Shown piece after piece: positions 32,414 through 41,073 of a stretch of DNA of 64,000 bases. The notes below the pieces were generated by a model. That model had not been told where the DNA came from and ran no database searches. It saw only the letters and a list, made by a program, of their open reading frames with translations. The first letter of the stretch is position 1. Each line of letters starts with the position of its first letter. Source of the DNA: Streptomyces xanthophaeus. Lineage in GTDB: Bacteria > Actinomycetota > Actinomycetes > Streptomycetales > Streptomycetaceae. The stretch lies in the NCBI RefSeq assembly GCF_000725805.1, contig NZ_JOFT01000022.1:62001-126000 (forward strand), in the 5' to 3' direction. The position numbers and the translations under genes are program-made.

Positions 32414-33043
32414 ATGCGCACCTACGGGCAGTACTGCGGCGTCGCGAAATCGCTGGACGTCATCGGCGACCGATGGACCCTGCTGATCGTCCGTGAACTG
32501 CTCGCCCTGGGTCCGTGCCGGCACACCGACCTGCGCAACGGGCTGCCCGGGATCGCCAGCAACCTGCTGGTCGACCGGCTCCGCGAACTCGAGGCAGCCG
32601 GCCTGATCCACCGCGAGGCCGCCCCGCCGCCGGTGGCCACCACCCTGTTCTCCCTCACCGAGCGTGGCCGCGAGCTCGAGCCGGTGCTGCAGGAACTGAG
32701 CCGGTGGGGCGTACCGCTGTTGCGTGAGCCGGGCGGCAGTGACACCTTCCGCACCCACTGGCTGGACATGCCCGCCCGGGCACTGACCGACCACCGCCCC
32801 GACCAGCCGGCCATCGCCCTGCAACTGCACGCCGACGGCAACGAAGACCTGGTCATCGAAGTCAAGGACGGCTCGGTACACACACACGCCGGCCGGGTCG
32901 ACCACCCCACCGCGTCACTGACCGGACCGCCGCACCTGCTGGCTGCGACCCTGCTCGGCGACCTCGATCTGAACGCCGCAGAACAGCAAGGCCTGCGGCT
33001 CAGCGGCGAACGCGAGGCAGTACTGCGCATCCTGCCCCGCTGA
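32414..33043 (+). CDS. HxlR-family transcriptional regulator
   Basis: A 209-aa protein. Its N-terminal 105 residues form the HxlR winged helix: YGQYCGVAKSLDVIGDRW, TLLIVRELLALGPCRHTDLR, LPGIASNLLVDRLRELEAAG. The early Cys (near residue 8) is at the position used for redox sensing in some family members. The C-terminal 90 residues form an extra beta-rich domain resembling a sterol-carrier-type fold (IALQLHADGNEDLVIEV), which is longer than the basic family. It probably represses the divergent MBL-reductase-pump operon. Confidence 0.92.
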   Translation: MRTYGQYCGVAKSLDVIGDRWTLLIVRELLALGPCRHTDLRNGLPGIASNLLVDRLRELEAAGLIHREAAPPPVATTLFSLTERGRELEPVLQELSRWGVPLLREPGGSDTFRTHWLDMPARALTDHRPDQPAIALQLHADGNEDLVIEVKDGSVHTHAGRVDHPTASLTGPPHLLAATLLGDLDLNAAEQQGLRLSGEREAVLRILPR

Positions 33044-33058
33044 TCGACCGGCCGCTCG

Positions 33059-33102
33059 CGACCTGCGAAACCGAAGCTTATTCAGCGGGAACTCGCAGGT
33101 CG
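33059..33102. terminator. Inverted repeat between convergent genes
   Basis: CGACCTGCG (33059-33067) and CGCAGGTCG (33094-33102) frame a 26-nt loop in the short gap between the HxlR gene (ends 33043) and the convergent gene ending at 33114. The position fits a bidirectional terminator. Confidence 0.4.
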
Positions 33103-33113
33103 GTCCGTGTGTA

Positions 33114-33623
33114 TCAACCGGGTGAAGCCGTGGGTTCGGCGGGAACTGTGGGGTGGGCCGCGAGGCGGCGGGCTTCCGCCGTGACCTCGGCATCGACCTG
33201 AGCCAGTGCTTCGTCGCCGTCTTCGAGCATGCCGTACTCGTCATCGAGCTCGACGAGCCGCTCAGCCAGGGGCAGCTCGTGCCCGTAGCGCCGGTGAATC
33301 CGGAAAGTGAGCTCCCAAGGTTTCAGCTCGCCGGCGAGCATGCGCCGTGCGAGCGCTCGCACGGCAGCTTCTTGGCCAGCCTCACTGCCAACCGGATGGA
33401 GGGTGAGGCCGAGTTCTGCGAGTGCCGGGGGAAGCAGGTCGTGGACGTCGTAGTTCGCCTCGGCGCGCGTGCAGGCGGCGAGGATTCGAAGGTTGGGGGT
33501 GTCGAGTCCGGCGACGAGCGCGTCGCAGGCGGAATCGACCACCTCGCTCGCACTGATCTCCCCCACCCTCCAGAGGGCAGCATGGTCCTGTAGAGCGATT
33601 GCTGCTGCTTCGGTCGACGTCAC
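33114..33623 (-). CDS. Conserved hypothetical protein
   Basis: A 169-aa acidic, largely helical protein from GTG 33623 (GAAGGGAAT upstream); the frame opens at 33665. It includes HAALWRVGEISASEVVDSAC, TPNLRILAACTRAEANYDVH, ELKPWELTFRIHRRYGHELP and LVELDDEYGMLEDGDEAL. The pattern recalls the small actinobacterial proteins often found near toxin loci, but no partner is present, so the role stays unknown. The gap 33624-33837 behind it carries nothing clear. Confidence 0.6.
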   Translation of the reverse strand: MTSTEAAAIALQDHAALWRVGEISASEVVDSACDALVAGLDTPNLRILAACTRAEANYDVHDLLPPALAELGLTLHPVGSEAGQEAAVRALARRMLAGELKPWELTFRIHRRYGHELPLAERLVELDDEYGMLEDGDEALAQVDAEVTAEARRLAAHPTVPAEPTASPG

Positions 33624-33837
33624 ACGCTCATGATTCCCTTCACGGTGCGTCCCGGTCGAGCACATTTCAGCGAAGGTGCTGTTCAGCGGCCTGTTCCAGC
33701 AGGGCTTGTGCGGAATCCGCGTAACGCATCGCGGTCTTCTCGCCGAGCCCGAAGACCTCCGCGAGAGGGAGTGGGGCAGGCCCGCGGAGTGCAGTCACCA
33801 TCAGGCCATCAGGCCGTCACCCCCGCGACCGGTGTTC

Positions 33838-35655
33838 TTACGGGGTGACGACGGGGAAGCCGGGGTCGGGCTGGGTGACGTAGGAGAGGAGGCGGGCGAG
33901 CAGGACGGGGTCGCCGTCGGTGGTGATGCCGTCGAGGCCCTTGCCCGCAAGGACGCCGAGCAGCTGCGGCTTGGTGAGGGTGAGGGTGAGGCCGGCGGGG
34001 GTACGGGGCGCGCCGCCGAGGGTGCGGTGGGTGAGGGCGCCGTTGTGGAGGGTGAGGCGGTGGTGGGCGTCCTCGTCGGTGAGGACGAGGTCGATGGTGA
34101 GGTCCTCGTGCCAGGCGCGGGGACCGTCGATGCGGACGGCGATGGAGTCGAGGAGCATGCCGGTGGTCAGCGCCCTCACCATCTCGGGGTTGGCGGCGTC
34201 GAGCAGGGCCGCGTTCTCGCCGTGGCGCAGTTCCATGGCGGAGGTGAGGTAGAAGTTGCGCCAGGTGCCGTTCTCGGCGCCGTGGCCCAGCCGGGTGTAG
34301 ACCGCCGCGAGGGTCTCCTTGGCCTCTGTGTCGCCGGGGTCGGCGAAGACAAGGTGGTTGAGGAGGGTGGCGGCGAAGCGGAGATCGCCCTGCTCGATGT
34401 AGTCACGGGCCTTGGCGAGGGCCTGGGCGGCGCCGCCGGCGAGGTCGACGTACCGCTTGGCGAGTTCGACGGGCGGGTGCTCCCACAGCGTGGCGGCGTT
34501 GCCGTTGAACCAGCCGAGGTAGCGCTGGTAGATCGCCTTGACGTTGTGGCTGAGGGATCCGTAGTAGCCGCGGGTGTGCCAGGAGTTCTCCAGGGCGGGC
34601 GGGAGCTGGATCTCCTCGGCGATCTCGAGGGCGGTCAGGCCGCTGTTGAGCAGGCGCAGGGTCTGGTCGTGCATGTACGCGTAGAGGTCGCGCTGCTCGG
34701 AGAGGAAGCGCACGACGTTGTCGTGGCCCCAGGTGGGCCAGTGGTGGGAGGCGAAGGCGACGTCGTACTGCCCGTCGAAGAGGTCGATGGCCTCGTCGAG
34801 GTAGCGGGACCAGATGCGGGAGTCCCGTACGACGGCGCCGCGCAGAGTCAGGATGTTGTGCATGTTGTGCGTGGCGTTCTCGGCCAGGCACAGGGCGCGG
34901 TGGTCGGGGAAGAGGAAGTTCATCTCCGAGGGGGCCTCGGTGCCGGGGGTGAGCTGGAAGACGATGCGGACGCCGTCGACCGTCTCCTCCTGGCCGGTCT
35001 CGGTGATGTCCACGGTGGGCGGGATGAGCGTGATGGTGCCGGTGGAGGTGGTCATGCCGAGCCCGGCGCCGATCTGGCCGTCGGGCGCCTTGGGCAGCCG
35101 GTCGCCGTACATGAAGACCGCGCGGCGGGTCATGGCGTTGCCGGCGTAGACGTTCTCGCTGACCGCGTGCTCCAGGAAGCCGACGGGCGCGAGGACCGGC
35201 ACGCCCTCCTCGGTACCGCGCGGCAGCACGCCGCGGGCGCCGCCGAAGTGGTCCCCGTGCGAGTGGGTGTAGATCAGCCCGGTGACCGGCCGGTCGCCCC
35301 GGTGCTCGCGGTAGAGGGCGAGCGCGGCCGCGGCGGTCTCGGCGGAGATGAGCGGGTCGATGACGACCACACCACGCTCACCCTCGACGAGCGTCATGTT
35401 CGACAGATCGAGGCCTCGGACCTGGTAGATGCCTTCGGTCACCTCGTACAGCCCCTGCTTCAAGGCGAGCTGCGCCTGCCGCCACAGGCTCGGGTTCGCC
35501 GTGTCGGGGCACTGGCCCTTGAGGAAGTCGTAGGCGTCGTTGTCCCACACCACACGGCCGTCCGCCGACTCGACCACCCCGGGGATCAGCGCGCCGATGA
35601 AACCGCGGTCGGCGTTGTCGAAGTCGGTGGTGTCCTCGAAGGGCAGGGCACTCAT
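33838..35655 (-). CDS. Alkyl/aryl sulfatase of the metallo-beta-lactamase superfamily (SdsA1/BDS1-like)
   Basis: A 605-aa protein from ATG 35655 with GGAGCAAGAG upstream. The MBL domain has YTHSHGDHFGGARGV (the HxHxDH zinc motif), then EMNFLFPDHRALCLAENATH NMHN region ligands and FASHHWPTWG. A helical dimerisation domain (YMHDQTLRLLNSGLTALEIA) and a C-terminal SCP2-like domain (ALTTGMLLDSIAVRIDG) follow in the known order for SdsA1. It cleaves sulfate from alkyl sulfates such as SDS. No signal peptide is seen, unlike the Pseudomonas enzyme. It stands alone; the area 35656-36049 shows no gene. Confidence 0.93.
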   Translation of the reverse strand: MSALPFEDTTDFDNADRGFIGALIPGVVESADGRVVWDNDAYDFLKGQCPDTANPSLWRQAQLALKQGLYEVTEGIYQVRGLDLSNMTLVEGERGVVVIDPLISAETAAAALALYREHRGDRPVTGLIYTHSHGDHFGGARGVLPRGTEEGVPVLAPVGFLEHAVSENVYAGNAMTRRAVFMYGDRLPKAPDGQIGAGLGMTTSTGTITLIPPTVDITETGQEETVDGVRIVFQLTPGTEAPSEMNFLFPDHRALCLAENATHNMHNILTLRGAVVRDSRIWSRYLDEAIDLFDGQYDVAFASHHWPTWGHDNVVRFLSEQRDLYAYMHDQTLRLLNSGLTALEIAEEIQLPPALENSWHTRGYYGSLSHNVKAIYQRYLGWFNGNAATLWEHPPVELAKRYVDLAGGAAQALAKARDYIEQGDLRFAATLLNHLVFADPGDTEAKETLAAVYTRLGHGAENGTWRNFYLTSAMELRHGENAALLDAANPEMVRALTTGMLLDSIAVRIDGPRAWHEDLTIDLVLTDEDAHHRLTLHNGALTHRTLGGAPRTPAGLTLTLTKPQLLGVLAGKGLDGITTDGDPVLLARLLSYVTQPDPGFPVVTP

Positions 35656-36049
35656 CTCTTGCTCCGTTCTGCGGCGGTGCGGGCCGGTCCATCTCTGCAC
35701 CGGATGGAGATATGTGCAGTTTGTCACGAACGTCCGGTCAGATCGCTGCCTGAGGCGGTGCCCGCATGCTGCCGCGCGGCGATCACGTGAACAGGCCGGG
35801 CGGGCAGAGCTGAGATCCGCCGTGTCATGACGTCGAACGGCCGACCCGGTCCGCGGGCGTCGACCGCCCGTACAGCGCGGCTTGTCGGCGGGCGTGGTAG
35901 TGGATTCCCCGCTGGCACCGGATCCCGCTCAGCCGGGGGTGTTGGGGTCTCCACCCACTGGCTCCGACCCCGACACCCTCGCCACAGCCTGCCCGGGCTG
36001 CGCAGCTGGGCGGCCCATCGCCGAGGTCGGGCGGCCGGGCAGTGTCTCC

Positions 36050-36547
36050 CTACCGGTTCGGTTCGCTTGATGTGTAGCGGATGCGGGCCCAGAGCGGCAG
36101 GACGAACCAGCAGAGCAGATACCAGGCCACTACGCCTGCAACCAGCCAGGGGACGAGGTGGTCGTGGGTGGCGACCCGCAGCACCAGGAACAGGGCGGAG
36201 GTGCAGGTGGCCAGGAGCAAGACAAGTCCGCTGAACGTCAGACGCGAGGCCCACGTCACGGCCTGGTGCTTGATCTGGCGGCCGGAGACGATCCGGTGGA
36301 AGGACACAGGCCCGATCAGCGCGCCGGCCGCCAGGGCTCCCAGTACGACCGTGGTGATGTAGATGTTCTTGTCCGTCTGTTCCAGTTCGTGGAACAGGGG
36401 GGTGAAGACCACGGTCAGCAGGAAGCCGAACAGGATCTGAACGCCCGTCTGGGCGACCCGTATCTCCTGGATCAGCTCTTGCCACTGCCGGTCTGCCCGC
36501 TCCGCTTCGCTCTCGGCCCGTCCATCCTCGGATCTGTCCGCCGTCAT
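36050..36547 (-). CDS. DUF6328-family four-span membrane protein
   Basis: A 165-aa protein. A polar N-terminus with RQWQELIQEIRVAQTGVQIL, the family signature, runs into the first of four membrane spans (FGFLLTVVFTPLF, YITTVVLGALAAGALIGPV, LTFSGLVLLLATCTSALFLV, WLVAGVVAWYLLCWFVLPL). Between spans 2 and 3 is the conserved FHRIVSGRQIKHQAVTWAS loop. The family is widespread in actinobacteria with unknown function. It has no operon partner here. Confidence 0.85.
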   Translation of the reverse strand: MTADRSEDGRAESEAERADRQWQELIQEIRVAQTGVQILFGFLLTVVFTPLFHELEQTDKNIYITTVVLGALAAGALIGPVSFHRIVSGRQIKHQAVTWASRLTFSGLVLLLATCTSALFLVLRVATHDHLVPWLVAGVVAWYLLCWFVLPLWARIRYTSSEPNR

Positions 36548-36892
36548 CTGCCTGCCTCCCGTGTTCGATGCGTTCGAATCGCCCTGGCAGGCGTGTGCCC
36601 CCGGACCGCGGGCTCACGCGCCGTCACCTCGATGTGGACCGACGGCTGATGCACTCATGCCTGAGGACCGGATGCACTGGCTCCTCGGTCGGGTCCGGGG
36701 CGGAGTCTGCTGGCCAGGTGCGGGGGCGAGGGACTGGGCGGGGTGGCGGGGTGGATGTGGCGGGCGAGTCAGAGGCCCAGGAGGAAGGGCAACGCTGGCC
36801 ATGGCGCTGGCGTGGGCCGCCGACCATCTGACGGGGACTCTGGGGCTCATCGCCGCAGGGCCGTCTCCGCTGACCACCAACGCGGCGGAGAC

Positions 36893-36921
36893 GGGGTCAT
36901 CCCCGCGTGCGCGGGGAGCAG
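36893..36921. CRISPR. Orphan CRISPR repeat, no array
   Basis: One perfect 29-nt repeat identical to the consensus of the arrays. No second full repeat lies 55-70 bp on either side and no leader follows. A weak look-alike (GGGGCTCATCGCCGC) lies 51 bp to the left. It is the remnant of a collapsed array or the product of an ectopic integration. The rest of 36548-36989 holds no convincing gene. Confidence 0.85.
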
Positions 36922-36989
36922 GCTGCGCGCTGCTCCTGGTAGATGGGCGGGGCAACGACCATCGTCGTCGTGATCGGCGGCTTGGTCGG

Positions 36990-38033
36990 TTAGCTGTGGA
37001 GGACTCCGGTACGGGCGGCGATGCCTCGGAGCTCGGGCGTGGTGCGCCCGGAGAGCAGCAGGCCGGAGACGAGGGATTTCACGGCTGGGCGTGCGTGGGT
37101 CTCCTGAGGAGCCCAGTGCTCGGCCTGGAGGAGGGCGCGGATGCATTCGTCTCGTCGGCCCCATTGGGCGAACGCCTTCGCGCGGTCGGTGAAGTAGAGC
37201 GCGCGCCGCTCCGTGGTGGGCAGGGCTTGGGGGGCGAGAGCATCGGCAGCGGCGATGGCTGCGGAAGGGTCACCGGCCGTGTTCTCGGCTGAGATCAGAT
37301 GGAGCTGCACGGTGGCCCAGCTGAAGCCTCCGTTCGTGTCTCGAAGGTGGGTTACGGCGCCGAGGCTCTTGGCGATGGCGGTGGCCTCGCTGGTCAGCTC
37401 GCGCATGCCCGTTTGATCGCGTTGGTAGGCGACGGTGTAGGCGGCGCACTGGACCAGTAGACCTCGCTGTGCGATCCCTGCGTTTCCGAGTGCGCGCAGG
37501 GCCGGGTCGTCGGCGGCGTTGAGAGCGAGGGTGAGGGCCTGGTCGTGCCATCCCGCCTTGCGGGCGAGGACGGCCTGCTGGCGAGCCGCTTCCGCGACGG
37601 CCATGGGAGCTCCGCTGGCGGCGGCGAACTGCCGGGCGCGGTCGGCTGCCATCCAGCCGAGTTGCGGCTCGTGGAGTTTGATGAGGATGCGCGTCGCGAG
37701 GAGGTAGGCCTGCGCCAGCACGGGGAAGGTGTCGCTGGCGCTGGTGGACTGGTGCCCGGCGGAGATCAGGCGTGGGAGCCGTAGGGCGAGGCTGGAGTAC
37801 GCGCAGTCGTTGAAGTCGGCTGAGGCGCGGTGCAGTTCCGCCGCGAGGAGGTCCAGGGGCGCGTCGGGGGCTGTGCGGCCGAGTCCCAGCATGGCGTCGC
37901 GCAGCCCTGCGACGAGCGTCTCGCCGAGTTGCGCTTCCTCGGTTTTGGCCGGGGTGGCGCCGGCGACAGGGGCTCCCATGGCGGCGGCCGCGGTGACCGC
38001 CAGGTTCGCGAGCAGTTGCCTTCGCGTGCGCAC
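36990..38033 (-). CDS. TPR-type regulator lacking its N-terminal HTH
   Basis: A 347-aa protein from GTG 38033, with GGAGAGG upstream. It opens with RRQLLANLAVTAAAAMGAPV, the linker that in Streptomyces XRE-TPR regulators lies between helix-turn-helix and TPR part, followed by about 300 residues of TPR-like helices (LARKAGWHDQALTLALNAAD, GGFSWATVQLHLISAENTAG). No HTH precedes it; upstream is the degenerate left end of CRISPR array 3. It is either a truncated regulator or a free-standing TPR partner. Confidence 0.75.
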   Translation of the reverse strand: MRTRRQLLANLAVTAAAAMGAPVAGATPAKTEEAQLGETLVAGLRDAMLGLGRTAPDAPLDLLAAELHRASADFNDCAYSSLALRLPRLISAGHQSTSASDTFPVLAQAYLLATRILIKLHEPQLGWMAADRARQFAAASGAPMAVAEAARQQAVLARKAGWHDQALTLALNAADDPALRALGNAGIAQRGLLVQCAAYTVAYQRDQTGMRELTSEATAIAKSLGAVTHLRDTNGGFSWATVQLHLISAENTAGDPSAAIAAADALAPQALPTTERRALYFTDRAKAFAQWGRRDECIRALLQAEHWAPQETHARPAVKSLVSGLLLSGRTTPELRGIAARTGVLHS

Positions 38034-38115
38034 CGGGTCCTCTCCGTCTTCGCGGCCTGGGATTCCCAGAGTAGGGGCGGGCAGGCTGGGATACGGGCCA
38101 GTTGACTGGCTGTTC

Positions 38116-38389
38116 GGGTCCGTCCCCGCGTGCGGGGGGAGCAGTGCTGGGCAAGGGTGGTCTTGCCGGAGCCCGTGGGGTCATCCCCGCGTGCGCGGGG
38201 AGCAGCCCGTGGAGCCGAGGAGCATGTTGTCGTCGTGGGGGTCATCCCCGCGTGCGCGGGGAGCAGCATCCGCGACAAGGCCGCCCGCGACAAGGCGCAG
38301 GGGTCATCCCCGCGTGCGCGGGGAGCAGGCACCCGGGCGCAGCCACGCGGCGCCGGTCTCGGGGTCATCCCCGCGTGCGCGGGGAGCAG
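38116..38389 (-). CRISPR. CRISPR array 3, type I-E, 5 repeats
   Basis: Repeats at 38116, 38177, 38238, 38300 and 38361, with spacers of 32, 32, 33 and 32 nt. The leftmost repeat is degenerate (GGGTCCGTCCCC..., GCGGGGGGAGCAG) and the right end joins the conserved leader. Polarity is therefore right to left, as in arrays 1 and 2. Confidence 0.95.
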
Positions 38390-38495
38390 GCTCGGTGACC
38401 TGCCACTTTAGATGGACCAGGCTTCATTTTGAAGCACTTGCATAGAATCGGGCTTGTCAGGCATTTCAGTCAGTTCTGAACTCTGCTGGGTAGGG
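38390..38495 (-). promoter_or_regulatory. Leader of CRISPR array 3
   Basis: A conserved segment of about 105 bp. The palindrome GCTTCATTTTGAAGC is at 38421-38435. On the minus strand TTCAAA (38428-38433) and TAAAGT (38405-38410) are 17 nt apart, a promoter-like pair present in all three leaders. It lies between the array and the integrase gene, which ends at 38610. Confidence 0.8.
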
Positions 38496-38609
38496 GCAGG
38501 GATATTGACCGGGTGGCCGCTCATGGGATCGCGCATGAGTCGAGGCCAGACGGTGGGCCGCCACGAGCCTGCCGGTCCGCGACTCAGCACCACATCCGGT
38601 CCCGTGCAG

Positions 38610-39752
38610 CTATTCACTCCTGTAGTCGGAGTTGCCGAGTTCCTCCGCGAGATCGGCGCTGGCCTCGTACCCGGGGCTGCCGTCAAGCGCACCCCTGCGT
38701 CGGTTGTACCGGTCGGTGGTTCGGGGGTCCTTGTGGTCGGCCCAGTGCTGGATCCTGTCGCGCCGGGCGCCCGGCCGGGCCAGGGCGTGGGTGATGGTGG
38801 TGTGCTTGACCGCGTGCGGGCCCACCTTGCGCTGGGGGAGGCCTGCGCGCTTGGCCAGGGCGTTGATGGCCCTCCACTGGGATGGCTCGTCGAGCTTGCG
38901 GCCCGTGCGGGTGGCCAGGATGTAGCCCTCGGTGCGGTCGCCGATCTCCTCCTGGATCGCGGCCCAAAGCAGTGGGGGCACGGCCTTGCGTACCCAGTAG
39001 CCGCCCTTCACCTCCACGTCCAAGACGCGGTGGCCGGCGTCCTGCCCGAGGCGTTCGATGCGTGCGCCGAGTGCCGATTCGATGCGCAGGCAGCAGTCGT
39101 GGAGCATCAGGAGCTCGGTGTAGAGGCGGTGGCCGGTCGGCCAGCGGTTGCCGCGGTGGTCGAGCCCGTCGCGGGCGGTGCGCAGCAGGGTGGCGAACTC
39201 AGCCTTGGTGAACGCCTCGGTGCGGCTGTAGAGCGGATCGATCGCCGGGTAGAGCACGGCCTCGAACGGGTTGGAGTCGAGCTGCTCCTTGGGCAGGAGC
39301 TTGGTCCTCAGGAGGAAGACGTAGAAGCTGGAGCACGCCGACAGCACGTTGTGGCGGGTCGCGTCGCTACGGGGCGGGCCTTCGGGTACCCGTTGTCCTT
39401 CGCGCCAGACCAGGGTGGGCAGGGTCTCCAGGTTGGCGGCGAAGGCGTCGGCCAGGAGGAACCGCAGGCCCAGGGGGTGGGCACCGTGCTGGCGTGCATA
39501 CGCCTCCAACAACTTGAAGTTCTGGGCGTAGGTCTTCGCCGTGCCCGGCGAGCGCTGGTGATGGTGGGCGATCCAGGCCGCGGCGAGGGTGCACAGCACG
39601 TCGTGCTCGCCGTAGATCGCGGCGAGGTACTCGAACAGCCGCCGGGCGTGGGGCGGCCACGCGTCCCGGGGGTCCTGGCCGAGCCGGGCCAGCGACGTAC
39701 GCGCTGACCGCGGAGCGGGGGTGTGGGCCGCCACTGCCGGGACGAGGGTCAT
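38610..39752 (-). CDS. Tyrosine recombinase (phage-type integrase)
   Basis: A 380-aa protein from ATG 39752. The N-terminal SAM-like domain (TAKTYAQNFKLLEAYARQHG) is followed by a catalytic domain with the first Arg in HDCCLRIESALGARI near residue 225. The H-x-x-R box reads HAVKH, with Lys where Arg is usual. The C-terminal box ADHKDPRTTDRYNRRRG has the His and the nucleophilic Tyr. The Lys for Arg change may lower activity or be a subgroup trait. It lies next to the CRISPR leader and heads a run of unknown genes, as an island integrase would. No tRNA or att repeat is seen. Confidence 0.85.
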   Translation of the reverse strand: MTLVPAVAAHTPAPRSARTSLARLGQDPRDAWPPHARRLFEYLAAIYGEHDVLCTLAAAWIAHHHQRSPGTAKTYAQNFKLLEAYARQHGAHPLGLRFLLADAFAANLETLPTLVWREGQRVPEGPPRSDATRHNVLSACSSFYVFLLRTKLLPKEQLDSNPFEAVLYPAIDPLYSRTEAFTKAEFATLLRTARDGLDHRGNRWPTGHRLYTELLMLHDCCLRIESALGARIERLGQDAGHRVLDVEVKGGYWVRKAVPPLLWAAIQEEIGDRTEGYILATRTGRKLDEPSQWRAINALAKRAGLPQRKVGPHAVKHTTITHALARPGARRDRIQHWADHKDPRTTDRYNRRRGALDGSPGYEASADLAEELGNSDYRSE

Positions 39753-39780
39753 CCGTCGCTTCCTCCGTGCTCGGAGCCGA

Positions 39781-40890
39781 TCACGCCATCTCCTCCTCGA
39801 TGAGGATCTGCTGCCGGCAGTAGTCGCACAGCGTCTGCGATGTGCCGTCGTCGTCACCCTCGTGCGGACAGAAGCAGCCGCAGGCGGCGCAGTTGGCCAG
39901 GTCGTGCGGGCTGTAGGTGGCATTGCAGTCGAAGCAGTGCTCCACATACTCACTGTCACCGACGAAGGTGACGCTCGCCAGAGTCTCGGCGTGGCACTGG
40001 GGGCACTCGTTGAAGGGTACGCCGGCCTCCGGCTGGAAGATCGAGGCCAGATCGGTGGCGTTCCAGACCCCTCCGCAGAAGTGGCACTGTCCCACGAGCG
40101 GGTTGGGCGCGCCGCTCTCGTCACCCTCGACGGGGCCGAGGAGAAGGGCGTCCTGCTGGCAGTCTTCGCAGGTGAGGACGGCCTGCGGCTTGTCCTTGAG
40201 TACGCTGCCGCGCAGCCGGTTCATGCGCCTGGTGACGTAGGCGTGGATGCTCGTGAGTGCTTCGCGGACCTCGGAGAGGTCGTGGTGGACCTCTGCGCGC
40301 TCGTCGGCACTGAGCGACGGGAGCAGCTCCTTGTCGACGAAGTTCATCAGGAAGTCGAGGACCGTGGCGGCGCGGGCCTCGACTGCTTCGGCACTGTGCG
40401 TGAGCCCGTAGTGCTGGAGGGCGTTGCGGTCCTTGGCCAGATCCTTGAGCGCTTTGGCGTCTTTGTCGCTGATGGGGATGTTGCCGATGCGCCGGAGTCG
40501 GGCCACAGCGGCTTCGGTGCCGCAGCTCTCGAAGTCGTGGTCCTCGTACTTCTTGAGGCTGGCCTCGCCCGGGTCCTTGAACACGAGGGTCCAGTGTTCG
40601 CTGCGGAGGCGGGCCTTGAGGAGGACTTCGGCAGCGGCCTGGAGGTGGAGCACCGCGTACTTGAGCTCCCGGGCGCCGCCTCCGGCGTCCTCGTGCAGGT
40701 GCTCGATCACGCTGAGGAGGTAGTCGATGCCGTTGCGGACCGGCGGGAAGTCGAGCTGGGAGCGGCTTGCACGTCGGCGGGCCGGCCTAGGCCTGTGTTC
40801 GCCACGAGACCCGTCACCGCCGGGAGCAAGATCGGGCGTACTGGTGGTTTCCACGTAACTCTCCCGTATGGGTCCAGGGCTTGACGACAA
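39781..40890 (-). CDS. HEPN-domain protein with C-terminal zinc ribbons
   Basis: A 369-aa protein. Residues about 55-215 are helical with LQAAAEVLLKARLRSEHW and AKDRNALQHYGL. RNALQH is an R-x4-H motif with Asn second, the hallmark of HEPN ribonuclease domains. The C-terminal half holds four CxxC pairs (CEDCQQ, CHFCGG, CPQCHA, CFDCNA) and further Cys (CAACGCFC, CDYC), so several zinc ribbons. It lies 28 bp upstream of the integrase on the same strand. A defence or toxin role is inferred. A 10-bp dyad sits just before its start. Confidence 0.7.
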   Translation of the reverse strand: MSSSPGPIRESYVETTSTPDLAPGGDGSRGEHRPRPARRRASRSQLDFPPVRNGIDYLLSVIEHLHEDAGGGARELKYAVLHLQAAAEVLLKARLRSEHWTLVFKDPGEASLKKYEDHDFESCGTEAAVARLRRIGNIPISDKDAKALKDLAKDRNALQHYGLTHSAEAVEARAATVLDFLMNFVDKELLPSLSADERAEVHHDLSEVREALTSIHAYVTRRMNRLRGSVLKDKPQAVLTCEDCQQDALLLGPVEGDESGAPNPLVGQCHFCGGVWNATDLASIFQPEAGVPFNECPQCHAETLASVTFVGDSEYVEHCFDCNATYSPHDLANCAACGCFCPHEGDDDGTSQTLCDYCRQQILIEEEMA

Positions 40891-40911
40891 CTCAGTGGGC
40901 TGCCGTGAGGT

Positions 40912-40937
40912 TACAGGAAAACCGTAATTTTCCTGTA
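40912..40937. promoter_or_regulatory. 10-bp inverted repeat, operator-like
   Basis: TACAGGAAAA-CCGTAA-TTTTCCTGTA, perfect 10-bp arms and AT-rich, between the divergent HEPN/zinc-ribbon gene (start 40890) and the gene at 41074. A TTGACG hexamer at 40881-40886 overlaps this control region. It is a convincing regulator-binding site, but no dedicated regulator gene is adjacent. Confidence 0.65.
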
Positions 40938-41073
40938 GTGCGGGAACGCCCCTCCGAGGGCCTCCTGTCGATAGACATCCGCAAGACGAGGACAGAGGAG
41001 GGAAGGCTCCGCTACCGTGACTTCACGTCAGTGAGACCTCTGTCTACGTCTATTGCAACGGGAGCCCGGATCC

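Noticed and set aside
33676..35790. 704-aa plus-strand ORF opposite the sulfatase gene
   Set aside because: Its Gly/Val/Glu-rich translation is the antisense of a well-supported alkyl sulfatase.
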